A stretch of 64,000 bases of DNA from Ficedula albicollis (taxonomy: Eukaryota; Chordata; Aves; Passeriformes; Muscicapidae), in contig NC_021673.1 of NCBI RefSeq assembly GCF_000247815.1, forward strand, positions 113,191,479-113,255,478. The letters are read 5' to 3'. Below are positions 23,886 through 37,021 of the stretch, piece after piece. The notes under the pieces are model-generated. The model was not told where the DNA came from and searched no databases. It saw only the letters and a program-made list of their open reading frames with translations. A program made the position numbers and the translations under genes. Position 1 is the first letter of the stretch; the number at the start of each line of letters is the position of its first letter.

Positions 23886-26800
23886 GAAACTCACTGTTGC
23901 TTTACTGGGTGGGCAGATTTGTCCCCCAGCTCATCTACACATTGAAACCATATCAAAGCCTGAAATTCCACAATGTCTGGCTTAACTGTATTAAAATAAG
24001 TTCTCTTATGTATTCTCTCTCCCATGTATTAGAAATACAGCTTGCCAGAGCTAAGCCAATTAATTAATTAGATATATATTTGCCTGTCTTGCAGTGGTCT
24101 GACCAAATATGGGGGGGGGGAAGGGGGAATAGCAAATAATCCTCATTCAATTTATAAGCAAACTAGGTTACTGTAAAGTTGTCCTTGTCATGGAGTGCCA
24201 AAGTGCAGTATGCAGTTCTCGCCTCCTTGTGGGTTGCCATCTGCCATTGCAACTCCCTCTCCTTCCTCTGGCTCCCTGTTGGGGTAAAGTTGATGTCAGA
24301 GACTTTGGCAAGCAGTGGAAAAAAAAAATAAATCCAACACTGTGAGTTTTCTACAGGCCAGTGCAGTCTGTTTCTAATATTGCTTCAGTCTGTGCCTTCA
24401 GGGAATAAAATTAAACAGAGTTTGTGCTGCTCTCAGGCTCAGTCCCTAAATTGCTGTAAAACAAGTGCACTGGAGAGCCTCTGTTCAGCCCAGGAGATGG
24501 GATTGTTGCAGGGAAATGTTCTGCATTTTCACACCACACTGCAACACTCGGTGGCTGTGCCACACTCTAGTGAAGCTGGGCTTTTAAAGTTTGAATAACC
24601 CATCTTTGAGCATTTAACAATTGCTTCCAGTGTTTGATTTCAACAACTGCATCTCTTAACAGCTCATGGGAGGCTCTTTCTTGCAGTGTGAAGTTCTTCT
24701 GCCTGTGTTTGCACAGGTCATTCATTACACTCAAGTACAGATTAGGCTCCACTCAAGGAAAATTTCACTTTGAAATCATAGGGCAAAATGGGATCTGCTG
24801 ATTGCTATGCAATAACCAACAAATCAGAACTGGAGAAAATATCTGCTTCTAACTCCCCAGTCAGCTTCCATCCAGGCTGCATGAAATAATTTTTACAGCA
24901 TGAAATAAAAGTCCTGAGTGTTACTGACCAAGATCAGATATGCTCTGAAAAACAAAGCAGATTTCAATAACTGTTTTCTGTAATAGATGACCCCATCTAT
25001 AGTGTTTGTATGAAAGGAAAATTAACTGACCACAAATGAAGAAGATACCGCTGTCTGCTGAGGAAATCTCTCTTGTAGCTACCTCAAACCCACTTTTACA
25101 TCCAAATGGATATTTGCTTTCCTGGCTTTTTTAGAACAAACAAGTAGGAGACAGTGAAAACTTACTAGTTTATGAAGTGCTCGTTATAATTTAATTTTAT
25201 GCTTGTGCAAGACAGAACTTGAACTTTTTGGGCAAAATTTGTTCAGTAAAGACCATGACATTCATGTTAAATACAAGGTCTGAATATTGGGCAAAAGAAA
25301 TGTTCAGGAGAGGCTCTTTTATGTGTGTGGTTCCATCATTTCATTCTCATATCACAGTGCAACAGAGGGAAATCAAGTCCAGTGTGTTTTTAGGTAACTC
25401 TTGTTATAACCTATATTTTATTCTATTTTAAGTTTGCAAAAATGTAATTTTAACTGAAATAGACACGTCTGGCTCTTTGGAGCTAAGCAGGCAATTAATA
25501 GAAACCAGTGCAATCTAAGCACCCTGACTCACGTTCCCAGAGGCAAAGAGCTGCTGTGGCTTAGGATGCTCTATTTTGCAGATTAGTTCTCTCACAGCAG
25601 TGTCAGCAATAAAATGTTTGCACCTCAGCCACAGCAATGCCAGAGCAGATATATCACTGAAAATTCATCTTCATCAGAGGTTTAAACAAGTATGCCTGCA
25701 TCAGACTGGGAGCAAAGGCTTTCTTCTTCCAGCTGCTCTACAAAAATGTGATTTCTAGGCAGTGAGGCAAGGATGATATCTGGGGATAGCAGGACTAGTT
25801 TTTTCAGAGATTCTCTCTAGGTGCTGTGCAGCTGGTGGGTGCAAGACTGGGTGTCAGCATCCACAACAAGATGTTTCCTCAGGTCTCTGCTTGATATTTC
25901 TGTCAGAGCAGGGATTAACAAAGAAAGGAAAGGTTTTCACCCAAAGTTCTCTGAATGACTGTCCATTTTTCCAGACAAAAGGCAGCACTTAACCCCATCA
26001 TTGCACTGAAAAGGAATGCTCTTGAATGAACTCTCCCACAAAAGTGGCTTGTTTTATGTGAGGTGTAAAAAGATTTCACGCTAAGATAAATTAACAATTA
26101 TTTGCCATGATGCAGCAACCTTCTCCTTTCAGAGTCATTCAGGCAGCTTTACCCCGGGCAATATATATAGATCTACCTGTCCCGTGGCTATAAGTCTTCA
26201 CACAAATCTGCCAGGCATTCAGCTCTAATACCCTTCACACGAGGCTACTGGTTCAGCTTCTATCTATTGCTTAATCAATGAGCAATAAAACTCCAGCTGC
26301 TGCCAAACTGCTGCTTCAGCTAATAAAGGCTTGGTCTGCTTTGCCAGAGTATCCTAATTACTAATAATGAAATAATGTAAGTAGATCTGATATATTTGGA
26401 AGTTGCATCTTTTTTTCTTTTACCAAAATGGAAACTCAGTAAGTCTTGGAGTTTTATTCCTCATTGAATTACTCTTTAATTGGATCTGCTTGCCTCAGCT
26501 GCAATTTGTAGCTGCAGCTCTCCCCCTACTCAGTGTAGGGGGAAATCTTTACCACTACCACCTACAAGGCTGCAGCAGACTGCAGAATACCATCATCCAT
26601 CCCTGGATAGAGGCAGATTTAATACCTGTCCTTTTGCCCCAGCGGGTTAGAAAAAATGACTGGTGGTGTTGCACCTTCTCTGGACTGACAAAGATAATAG
26701 CAGCAGGCTTGGTTTGCACCAGTAGCAGACTGTAAAGGGACTGGCAGCAGCCTCATAAACACAATACCAGTAACAAATATCAGTAATCTGTCACATCTTT

Positions 26801-27703
26801 CTGTTCCCTGTGCCTCTGCACAGTTACAGAGGGCACTGAGCTGAGCCTGTGCATACTACAGAAATCTCTGACTGGGCTGTAAAAAATCCTTGGACCTTAG
26901 CACACAATAATAAGATTAACAAAAACAGTTTGGGGGAGAATTTGCTCTGAAACAGCTCCTGTCTCCTGAGGTCCTCAAAATTAAATAGCTGCTGGAGAGC
27001 CAGAAACACTGGAGGCCTGTTGGGATAGGTAAGCATGCCTGCCCTGCAAGCAGTGGTTTCTAGATGGACTTCCAGAAAGAGTTCTGTGGAAAGAACTGCA
27101 GTGGCACAGAGGTAAGGGCTCTTACAGAAACACTGCTCAGTGGCTGAGAGAACAGATTGATCTCCCAATGAGCCAGCAGTGAAAGTTCTTATGTCTTAAT
27201 CTTTACATTTTCATGGTTTTAAAATATGCAGGTAGCTAGGAAGCCTTACCAAAAAAAATAAAAAATAAAAAAATCCCAGAGTAACCCCCTTAGTGCTAAT
27301 AGTGTAGGAAAGATGTTTGTGAGAATTTTCCTGTATTGGTGCCCATTCTGCTGTCTTTTGGGGGAAGAAATCTCTCTGCAGTGTGTAAAACATGATTTCC
27401 TTTCTAAAAGCCTGATAAAATATTTTTTAATTGGTGGATGAATTATATCCTTTCTAATGTGGTGTGCAAATGTAGTCATGCTCATTGGAAATATTTTATT
27501 CAGAAATGCCTGGTTTGTTCCCTGCAGAGTTTGCAGCTGTAGATGGGGTAGCTGGAGAAGTGGCCACTGCTCTCCTGTTTTGGCAAGGCCTGGATCTCAG
27601 TGCAAGGTTTGCAGGAAGTACCAGAGACAGAGCAGTTATAAAAAGTGCATACATTGCATATATGCAGGCCAAGGTTGATCATCTTCTGCACTGTGATATT
27701 TTT
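23886..27703. other. Single-copy DNA with a G10 run
   Basis: About 3.8 kb of unrecognised sequence. A ten-base G run with a nearby second G run lies at 24111-24127. Near the right end a frame open from 27485 follows a strong acceptor-like sequence (TTTGTTCCCTGCAG, 27514-27527), but its downstream donor is weak and it runs on into the CR1. Confidence 0.5.
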
Positions 27704-27837
27704 CATAGAATCATAGAACTGTTTGGGTTGGAAGGGACCTGTCTTCCATGTGCCTTAGTATGGCTTCTGGAAGGCCCTGTTCTGTGATCTTCCCAGCTGC
27801 AGAGGTGAGGATAACCAGTTGCTGATTCCCAGGGCTC

Positions 27838-28113
27838 TCAAGGTACAATGTTTCCCTTTTTCCAGTCACCTGGGACTTCGCTTGGCTGCCATGACTTTTC
27901 AAACACCGTGGAAAGTGGCTTGGCAAGTACATCAGCCAATTCCCTCAAAACTCTGGGATGCATCTCATCAAGTCTCATAGACCCAGGTATTTTCAAGTTC
28001 CTCAGTGGCTTCCAAACCTGATCTTCCCTTGCAGTACCCTCCAGGGAGGGTAAGAGATGTGGGAAGAGAGGTTGCCAGTGAAGACAGAAGCAAAAATGCT
28101 GCTTTCTCCTCAT
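27838..28113 (-). pseudogene. CR1 ORF2 remnant, N-terminal reverse-transcriptase region
   Basis: The 91-codon frame contains [20 protein letters not shown] and, after a few residues, [20 protein letters not shown]. This is the highly conserved start of the CR1 reverse transcriptase (consensus [14 protein letters not shown]...WKKGNI). It lies upstream of the catalytic YxDD motif, which is absent. The first ~45 residues are poorly conserved. It is a degraded retrotransposon fragment, not a host gene. Confidence 0.9.
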
Positions 28114-28447
28114 TCATCCTCAATGTTACCAGCATTGTTTCGTGTGTGTACACCTCCTCTGATCTTCCTTTTCTGGCTGACATACCTGTAGAAGTTCTTC
28201 TACTCTGTTCATCTCTTGCCAAGTTCAGCTCCAGCTGCTCTGGGCCTTCCTAACCCATTCTTACACAACTGAGCAACAACCCTTTACTCTTTCCAGGGTA
28301 CTTGTGCCTGTCCCCTATCTGTGTATTTCCTTCTTGCCCTTTAGCCTGACCAGCAAGCCCAAACTCAGCTATGCTGGTCTCTTGCCTTCCTTCCCTGATT
28401 TCTTACACCTGGGATTGCTGGCTCCTGTGCTCCATGGGAAAGCATTT

Positions 28448-28720
28448 TTAAGGAGCTGCCAGCTCTGATCTGTTCCCCTTTCTCTGAGGGCAGCTTCCCA
28501 GGAGAACCTGTTGACTAACTCCTTGAAGAGCTGGAATCCTGCTTTCCTGAAGCTCAGGGTCCTGAGTCTTTGCCTGACCCTTATCCCTCAGGACTGCAAA
28601 CTCCACCAGTTTGTGATCACTGCAGCACAGGCTGACTCCAATCTTGATGTCCCCAAGTGGTCCTCTTGTGTTGGTGACCATCAGATCCAGTATCATATCC
28701 CCTCTGGTAGGGCTGTCCAT
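28448..28720 (-). pseudogene. CR1 ORF2 remnant, C-terminal part of the endonuclease
   Basis: The 90-codon frame reads SPTRGDMILDLMVTNTRGPL at its start, followed by GDIKIG and then CCSDHKLVEF. This is the end of the AP-type endonuclease of CR1 ORF2. Residues S34-D35-H36 form the SDH signature that includes the catalytic histidine. After about residue 47 the match to the consensus linker weakens. It lies 5' of the RT fragment in element orientation, as expected, with about 330 bp of degraded linker between. Confidence 0.9.
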
Positions 28721-28875
28721 TACCTGGCTTAGGAAGTCATCTTCCCTTCATTCCAGGAGTCTGCAGGATTTCCTGCAGCTCACCGGGCTTCTTTCCCAGA
28801 TGTTGCAGCTGTTGAAGTCCCTCAGCAGGACAAGAGCCATGAGCCTTGTGCAGCCTATTCCTTCATCAATAGGCT

Positions 28876-29145
28876 TCCCTTGAACTGCAAGAAACCAAAT
28901 AAAATTTGCAGTGCAGCTCCACTGCCATAAAGTTCGAAGCTATTAACAGTTATATCAAAGAGGAGGTTTATATGCAAATCTTGAGTTTAGATGATTATGC
29001 ATGGTTCAGGTAGTAGCCACACCTGGAATTATGGGTACTTCCAATCTACACAGCATAAAAGTTAGTGCACTGATAAAAAGAAACAAAAAATACGGTCCAG
29101 GGCAACAAAGAGTATTTTAGGCCTCTGTGCTTTGGCTGCGATACA
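28876..29145. other. Short unclassified spacer between CR1 and LTR
   Basis: About 270 bases, AT-rich. Part may belong to the 5' side of the adjacent LTR element, whose left edge I could not fix. Confidence 0.4.
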
Positions 29146-29709
29146 GTTGATTTTCTTCACAGTAGCTGGTATGGGATATAATTTGGATTTGTGCTGGAAA
29201 TGGTGTTGATAACATGGGGATATTTTAGCTGTTGCTAAGCAGGGCTTGCACAGTGTCAAGGCTTTTTCTGTTCCCCACACCACCAGTGAGCAGGCTGGGT
29301 GTGGACAAGCAGTTTGGAGGGGACACAGCCAGGACAGGTGACCCCAGCTGACCAAAGGGATATCCCACACCATACGGCATCAAGCTCAGCATATAGAGCT
29401 GGCAGAAGAAGGAAGGGGGGGACATTTGGGGTTATGGCTTTTCTCTTCCTGAGTCACTCTTATGTGTGATGGAGCCCAGCTTCCCTGGGGAATGTTGAAC
29501 ACCTGCCTGCCCACGGGAAGTGGTGAATTAATTCCTTGTTCTGTTTTGCTTGTGCATTAGGCTTTTGCTTTGCCTATTAAATTGTCTTTATCTCAGGCAA
29601 GGACTTTTCTCTCTTTTACCCTCCTGATTCTCTATCCCACAGTGCTGGTAGGGGACTGAGTGAGCAGCTCTGTGGGGCTGAGTTGCCAGCTGAAGTTAAA
29701 TCACAACCA
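29146..29709 (+). mobile_element. Avian ERV LTR remnant, left edge uncertain
   Basis: The sequence follows a widespread avian LTR as I remember it: TTTTCTTCACAGTAGCTGGT, GGATTTGTGCTGGAAATGG, GCTAAGCAGGGCTTGCACAG, GTGAGCAGGCTGGG, TGACCAAAGGGATATCCCAC, then the promoter region AGCATATAGAGCTGG (TATA-like at 29391). Downstream are GTGTGATGGAGCCC, CACCTGCCTGCCCACGGGAA, ATTAAA at 29576-29581, and the end AAGTTAAATCACAACC. The terminal CA is mutated. There is no adjoining gag/pol/env sequence, so this is a solo or truncated LTR. Confidence 0.72.
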
Positions 29710-32160
29710 CCTGTGAAATAAATTTGTATTACATTTAGGATGTATGAGACAAATTTTTTACTATCTAGCGTACTAAATACTCAAGAGATAAACAAGCAGG
29801 CTTTATAAATACTATCAAACTGACAGCACAAATGAAAGAAGGGAATTATTGAGTCTCAGAAAATAGTAGGTCAAAAAGAAAGGCCCTCAAGCTGGAGAAA
29901 GTTTGGATTACAAAAAGCTCTTCATGGAGCAATTAGATGGTCATATGTATACACCTAAAAAGAACTGAAAAATATGTGTTTTGATTGTTTAAAAGTTGCC
30001 ATTAGAGTGTCAGAGCAAATCCCTACTGAAAATTGCCTGCAGTAGCACAGAATAAGACATGCTCTTGGTTCATGGAATTAACAAAGGCAGCTAATTGGGA
30101 AACAGCTCTGGTGCCTGAGTCACCCTGTACCTGGTATTTTACATCTCTTGCAAAGTAGGCATAAAAGTGCTAATATGTAGTCAGAATAAAATGTCATTAA
30201 TCTGGCTGCAGTGAGCTTCGCACTTCTTTTACTGTGTTGTCAATTTCTACATATGGCAGCATCAAATCCACTTCTCTTGCTGTATGTATTTAAGTAAAGT
30301 TTAAAGAAAACAGAAAATGTCTTTGTTAGAAGGCCATGCTGTCCTTTAAATGCATGGAAAAGGGCTGAGTGATCTCAGTTCTGACACTAGTATCTATCCT
30401 TTTACATACATTATTCCCCTCACCAGTGAAGTCAGTAGGAATAATAGTTTCCCCCTTCTACACTTTTTATGGATCACATGCCAAAAGTACATGACGTGGT
30501 TTACTTTGGAGTTTTTTTCATTAATATCTGCAATGTAATCAGTGAAGTCAACAGTACTCTTAAAACAGGGATAGAGTCTTATCTAAATAGCTTTTTTGAC
30601 AACAGAATAAGGAATTGGAATGGATTCACATTTGCTAATTTGTTTTCTCCACATGGACAGCTCTTCTTGTAACAGCGCTTCAAATATAATGCATTTAAAT
30701 GGTTACTGTGTTACAGCTTTTTCTGCTATTCTGAGAAAAAGTAGTTGATGTTCTTTTCTAAAAAAGAATAAAGGTTAAATGTGATTTTAAGAAGAAAAGC
30801 ACATTTCTTTTCATAGAAAAATAATTTTAAGGCAGGCCAACCTTGAGTTCAAACTAATTGGTAAGATTCTTTCAAATTAGTTATGGATTGTCACTGTCAA
30901 AATCTGTTTCTTTACAGTAGCATGACATTTTCCATCCCTTAAGTTCTCACAGGAACATACATAAATTTTGATGACAGAGCTTTCAGAAAGCCTGTAAAAT
31001 ACATGTCTAAAATGTGGCTATAGTCCTAAACCATTTTTCAGAATTAGAAAGGATAATACTGTAACATCAGATTATTTCAAGTTAGCAGTGACAACTGCTC
31101 AAACCAGTTCCTTAAAAGGCTCAGAATTGGGACTGATAAGGACTGATTAAATTAATTGGCTCTGGGAAGCTCCCAAAGACTTTCCCTTGTTTCTTTCTTA
31201 TGCAAAAGAGATAAAACTCACAACTATTCCAACTCTCCTACATTCATGAAAGATAAGTATATCCAGAGTTCCTCCTGCTTTGGAAATGTTTGTGGAGAGC
31301 ATGTTCTACAGATACATAAACTACCTGGCACTGCACTTACTCCACGTTTAAGCTGATGTGAATAAAATCTGGTAGGTCTCCTCAGAATAAAACCTGTCTT
31401 AATGAAACCCAGAGTAAAGTCTTAAGAAAGTCTCTCCTCCCATATAACTCACAAAGTCAATTTTCTAAAAATGTTTAGTTCATATCAGTCAGTGCATTGT
31501 TCTAATAAATAATTCCTTAATTGACTTTACAGCATTATATGAAAGACTCAAAGTTAATAAATATTTTACTTGTATAGAGTTCAAAAATTAGAACATCCTA
31601 AGGACACTGTGGGCATTTGTCAGATGAGTGAAGAAAGATAAATGAGGGAATGTATCATTATCCACTTAAATGCCACAACCCCATCTGTAAACTAATGAGA
31701 ATTCATTACAAAGATACTAGAGAAAAGCAGATTACCTTGGATTTATGGAAAGATAAATCTGGTTTTGCTTATCGTCTGTTTGCTTGTTTTCAAAGTCCTT
31801 ACAAATGAACAGCCACCACCTTCTTTATTGTGCTTTTCTAGTTTTCTCCTCTCTGTGAAGTTGAAAATACTGATATTAGAAACCTGATTGAGATCCAACT
31901 GAATCTGTCGATTTGCTTTGTGAAACACCTGAGCTTAAGGCAGGTATGCTTCTTCATTTGCATTCTCACACAGCCTTAGCAAGTGTCAGCTGGACACATA
32001 GGAGAAGATTTTCAAGTGACCACTGATGATATATTCCCTTTGCCATGTATGATTTTTCTGGAAAAGTTTTGCACTGTCCCAAAATTTATGAAGCAAGGCT
32101 GTAAGAGACTGGTGATAGGGGACACATAAAACTGGGATGATAGACCACAATACCCTGGAG
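29710..32160. other. AT-rich single-copy DNA, nothing recognised
   Basis: About 2.4 kb without repeat signatures. Its lack of decayed repeats would make it a reasonable place to look for conserved non-coding elements, but that cannot be judged from one sequence. Confidence 0.45.
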
Positions 32161-32385
32161 TCATATAATCCTTGAGGTTAGAAAAGACCTTTAGGATCAC
32201 TGAATCCAACCATCAACACAGCACGGTCAATTCCACCACTAAATTCTATCAATAAGTGCCACATCTCCATATTTTTTAACATCTCCAGGGATGGTGACTG
32301 CACCAGTTCCCTGGGGAGCCTGTTCCAATGCTCGATTACTCTTTCAGTGAGCAAATCTTTCCCAATATCCAATCTAATATGATAT
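32161..32385 (-). mobile_element. CR1 LINE 3' end, minus strand, 5' truncated
   Basis: The plus strand begins TCATATAATCCTTGAGGTTA, GAAAAGACCTTTAGGATCA and GAATCCAACCATCAACACAG, the reversed CR1 tail. It continues through CCACATCTCCATATTTTTTA, CATCTCCAGGGATGGTGACT, CCTGGGGAGCCTGTTCCAAT and CAGTGAGCAAATCTTTCCCA. It is about 225 bp long. Confidence 0.92.
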
Positions 32386-34966
32386 CTAGGGAAAAGATGC
32401 AAACAGAAATGAGTTAGGAGTTCAGTGTGAGATGGCATGCAGCACCAGCTCTTCTCAGAGCATCCAAGCCCTGCACCAGCATTTCTCATTTTTTCAGGTG
32501 TAAATAAAAAGTAACTGGGTTTGCAGTGAAAATTCTAGCTCCCTGTTTGATCAGATATTGGGAAGTACAAATAAACACGTTCTGTAAGGATACAGATGAA
32601 CGTGTGAGTGAAGATGGGAAGTGCGTGGAATGGCATTTCTGTCTTCTTTCTGACCTGCCAGGGCTTGCATCTTTACGTTAATAATTATAATTAAATATTA
32701 ATTCCTTTGGAGAGGGACTTGCTGAACTCTATGGATTGTTTTGGTCTCAGGCCAGGAAGAGGAGTGTGATTCCTTCTGAGGCAAGTGAAAGTGCCTCTAA
32801 GGCAGCTGGATGTGTTTGTATGGGAAACTGGAGGTCAATGGACAACTTTTGAAGTCAGAAATCCATAGCACCGATGTCTGTGCTGGTAAGGCACACACAG
32901 GTTCTGTGTTCATGCAAGAGCTCCCTGTTGGACAGGAGCTCCTTACCCCTAGATGCTGTGAGCTGTCCATCAAGCTCTGTCAGAGGAAACCTCATTGCAG
33001 TAATCCCTGCTGACCCACAGTTAAGAACTTTAAAGCACTGATGTAAATTGCAGCAGTCTGACAGCTGCTATAAATTGTATCCAAGTTGGGCTGGATCAAT
33101 AAAATCCAAAGTCTCCTTGGATTCTGCTCTTTCTCGTACCGGGAAGAGGCTCTAATATCTGTTCTTATTCTTCTGTCTTAAATAAGGGTACCATGGCACA
33201 AAGAATTAGGACTATAAACATTCAAGGCAAAGCATGGAAACCATTGGCCACAGCATATTTTCTCAGTCAGGTTTCAATCTGTGCATGTTTCCTGCTTGGT
33301 TATGACTGCACTTGGTCCCCTCATCTCCATCCCATGCTGAGGTGTCCTGTTAAGAAAGAGGGCAGCTCAGCAGTTCAAGTGCTCACTTGAAATTTTGCTG
33401 CTCCCTGTTAAGGTTTGCTGTACATGAGGAACAAATTCTCTTACCTGCAGTATTCTGGCAATGGGCACTTTTTGCAGATTGATTAAATGCTTCAGCTTTG
33501 CTCAGTCTATTAATCTCAGCAGCCATTTATTGCTTCATATACTACAGTGCATTGGGGATTATCTCTTAAGCACTGTGTGTAGAAGGCATGTAGCAGCAAG
33601 ATACAAATCTTGTGTCTTGGAAATGCTTCTCTGGAAACAAAGAAAAGCAGCTGTCAGTAGAAAACAGTATGGTTTATATTGGCACTGGATGCCTCAAACT
33701 TTTGTCATCAAGACCGCAAACTCCAATGACCTACATCACTTAAGTGATACTGACTCAGAATCTGTGGGTTAGCATAATGTCCTGCTGCTGCTACACCCTT
33801 TCTTGTCTGTTAATTCCCAGTGATACCTGATTTTCCAGTGGAAAAGGGACTTGCAATGCTGAAAACTTCCTAGAACAACATGAGCAATTGCTGTTGTGTG
33901 TTGGCTGGAACATTCAGCCTCTTAATCCAGTGAACTCTTACCACGTCCTTCCAATGTTGCAGGTATTGTTATTCTGTACATTAAGCATATACTTAAAGGT
34001 AATCAGAGCATCCTAGTGGACTAAGCAAACATATATCAACTATGTTAGGAGGGAAGCTACCAGCATGAATAAAGCTACCAGCAACTGTTACTGACTTTGA
34101 GACATCATCTGTCACTCCCTAAATCCTTTCCATGGTTACTTGCTTAATACTGGGTTTTCTTTCATTTCACTAATGTAAAAAAACAAATTGCAGGCACGTG
34201 CATCAGGAGGAGTTTACAATACAGTTAACCATGTTGTTTTTACATTTCTGGTTATTTGAATGGGTTTGTATAGCACTTATTTTAGAGAGCTTGATACTCA
34301 CTGAGCAGTGATGCACACGCACAGAAAAGACTGTGACCAGAGTGTTTTGATGCTCCTTGCTTTCTGGCTGCTCTGTTTATCCTGCTCTAACACATTGGCA
34401 TTTAGATGTTCTGTCTATTTATGCTCATCTCTTCTCCCTTAGTGCATTCCTAAGTCCTTGACTCTTTGCCTTGCTAGCCCATAAGGGTGTTTTACCTGTC
34501 TTATCTCTTCTGATGGACACATTTTCCAGACTTGTACCTCTTGACTTACTGGAAACAACAGAGTAGAAAATGGAAAGTAGTTCTGAAGATGAACATTTAA
34601 CAAGATTTACAAGGGGACTCAAAGACCTTTGAAAACAACACAGACAAGATCAGCAATTCTTAGCACCTGGCCAGGCTACAGTTTCCTGACAATCTACTCT
34701 GGCAGTGACATGGAGAGAGTTTAGGACATGAAGGAGACTGTGATGCTTTCCAAGAGCCCAAACAGGAATTCTTTGTCTCCGAGAATGGTGACAATCTTTG
34801 CTCACACCAGCCTGGGAACTCAGCCCTGCATCTCTGCTGCCTGAGCATTCAGATCACCAACAGCCCAGCTGAGAGATTTGTTTCTCCCCAGCTCCTTGCC
34901 ATCCTCATGTTACTGCTTCCCTCCAAGTCTTCAAAACGCTTCTTGACCACAGTCAAGCAAGTCCCC
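32386..34966. other. Single-copy DNA, nothing recognised
   Basis: No element ends, satellites or convincing exons are visible. Confidence 0.5.
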
Positions 34967-35092
34967 CACTTGGTCCTATTTCCTTGTCCAAAAAAGCAGC
35001 AAATGCCTATCCCATCACATGTGTATTGCCACTTGGTCCTATTTCCTTGTCCAAAAAAGCCCCAAATGCCTATCCCATCACATGTGTATTTG
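34967..35092 (+). repeat. 63-bp tandem duplication
   Basis: The block CACTTGGTCCTATTTCC...CACATGTGTATTGC at 34967-35029 repeats from 35030 with two substitutions (AGCAGC versus AGCCCC). The period is a multiple of 3, so the frames on both strands repeat a 21-residue peptide; I take that as incidental. Confidence 0.93.
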
Positions 35093-36909
35093 CCGCTCAC
35101 CTGGCTTCTCCTTTTCAACAGTGACCTCAGTTCCTCATACCACTTATTCTGGTCCTCATAATATTAAATTTTTTGGGGTTTCCTAAGTAAAATTTAATCC
35201 CAACCCGTGTGTGATTATCTAATGTATGATTTGATGAGGAAGATATTAATGCCAAAAATTAGTGCTGGCTTTTTGCATGATCCTGTTAATTCTGAGTAAT
35301 GTTTTGGAGCAATTTTATTGAAACAGGAATCAATCTTGGATTTTAACATCATTCATTTTCTTTCTTTTTCATCCATTAGTTCAGTGATAACAAAGGTGGG
35401 TAGGGGGGGAGGTAAATTTTTAGTAGCTTTCCTCCTTATCCCGAATGTATAACTTTATTTATTTAAAATTGTTTTCCTTCATTTCACAACAGCCAAAAAT
35501 TATTTTTGCTTCTCTTTCCCTTGAGCAGGAGCCCAAAGTGTTTCTGCTTTCACCAGTGCATTTTAAAGTTTTGTGTGGTGGTCACATCCAAAAGAGAAGC
35601 AAGCAATGCACTTGTTCAAGTGCAAGGCACAGACCCCCCATGATTATTCCTGAGTGCAAACAGCTGGAGTGGCACACCAAAGAGCAAGGGCTGCTGTGAA
35701 GTTTCTCACAGCCGGGTAGGGTCACCCTTTCTCTGCTCCCATGCCAGTGACCCAGCATGAACCTCATCAGTTTCAGGGGTCAGAGAAGACTATCTGTGGT
35801 AAGAAACCTTTAGAGAGAATCTGAACAAAGTCATATCTCTAAAATTTCCCATGATTTTGAACAGCACCATAGATCATTGATCGGATGAACAAAAACCAAA
35901 CAAACAAACAAACAAATAAACAAACAAAAAACCCACAAAAAACCCACACAAAAAAAAAACCCACACACAAAAAAAACCCACACCAAACCAACAACAAAGT
36001 AAGCAAACCTGAAATCCATGAACCACCCTTTTTAGTTTTGCCAACTTATCACCTGTAACATCCCTTCTAGGCATCAGGCTTAACCATTTCACAGTTTTAT
36101 GTGAACTGAAAAGTAAAAGGTGAAATAAAGTTCAGGAATCTCCTGGGAGTCCACAGCCCTCTGATACATGGAATGTTTCTCAGACTAGAGAAGGTGAAGG
36201 ACAAGTGGAAGTCAAAGGCATAACAGCAAAGAGAGAAACATATAGAAGTGCTTAAAGAAGGAAAGAGGGTTTCAATCTGACCTGGCAGCTGCCAGAAAAC
36301 ACCTGCAAGATAACAGAGCACAGTCTGGCTGTAACAAGGGGTGCAATTAGTGGCTATGGAGAGAGTGTGACAGCAGGAGCACTATCAATAGATCATTATT
36401 ATTAAATAGCCACTCAAAGCTTTGCCATCTCTTTGCCTCAGTCTGACAGAGACCAAACTGCTCCCAAAGGTGCTATGAATTGGATACAGACCTTCAATAC
36501 ACGGAGATCCCCAATAAGAAAGATTGTTCACCAAGACCCTAAGCCAAACCACCTTAACTTGCCCCTTTTCATAGTACCAAATAGTCTCAAAAATGTGTGT
36601 ATGTAGCTTTGGTGATTTTTTTTTTTTTAATGCACATTAGGGAAAACAGAATCTTATTTTATCTACTTAGTGAAGCTACATCTGACTAAGCATCTTCTCA
36701 TCAGCTGTTTCTAAAATTCACAACATAAAAAATGAAAATAAATAACTCTGAAAGGTGAAGCAGTCACACTGAGTATGCAGTTTGAAATAGGAGAGTAAAA
36801 TCTTACTGAGGGGAAAAAATCTGGCACAGAAAATCTTTCTGGGTCTGTCAGCGGAAGCTCTTACATAGATCATCCACTCTGTGCTACAGGCAAATAATGA
36901 TCAACATTT
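35093..36909. other. Single-copy DNA with a CAAA-rich tract
   Basis: No element is recognised except the low-complexity tract listed separately. Confidence 0.5.
35889..35996 (+). repeat. (CAAA)n and A-rich CCCACA low-complexity tract
   Basis: CAAA tetramers pass into ACCCACAAAAAA-type repeats over about 110 bp. The minus-strand frames here translate as Phe, Val, Cys and Gly runs only because of this composition. Confidence 0.9.
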
Positions 36910-37016
36910 CTGAAAGCACACACAGGCTGCGAAATGATCCTCCTGTTCCTTCACAGAGAGCCCTGAAAGCACACACAGGCTGCGAAATGATCCTCCTGTT
37001 CCATCACAGAGAGCCC
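36910..37016 (+). repeat. 53-bp tandem duplication just left of the LTR
   Basis: TGAAAGCACACACAGGCTGC...TTCACAGAGAGCCC starting near 36912 repeats from 36965 with one substitution (TTCCTTCAC versus TTCCATCAC). It ends a few bases before the LTR at 37022. Confidence 0.94.
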
Positions 37017-37021
37017 CTTTG

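Larger units (their letters stand above)
27704..28875 (-). mobile_element. CR1 LINE fragment, minus strand, 3' end plus parts of ORF2
   Basis: The plus strand begins with the reversed CR1 tail, TCATAGAATCATAGAACTG then TTTGGGTTGGAAGGGACC. Further right, in reverse, come reverse-transcriptase and endonuclease pieces. The 3' end jumps directly into RT sequence, so most of the 3' part of ORF2 is deleted. The element is about 1.2 kb of a roughly 4.5-kb full-length CR1 and carries stops and frameshifts, so it is dead. Confidence 0.9.
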
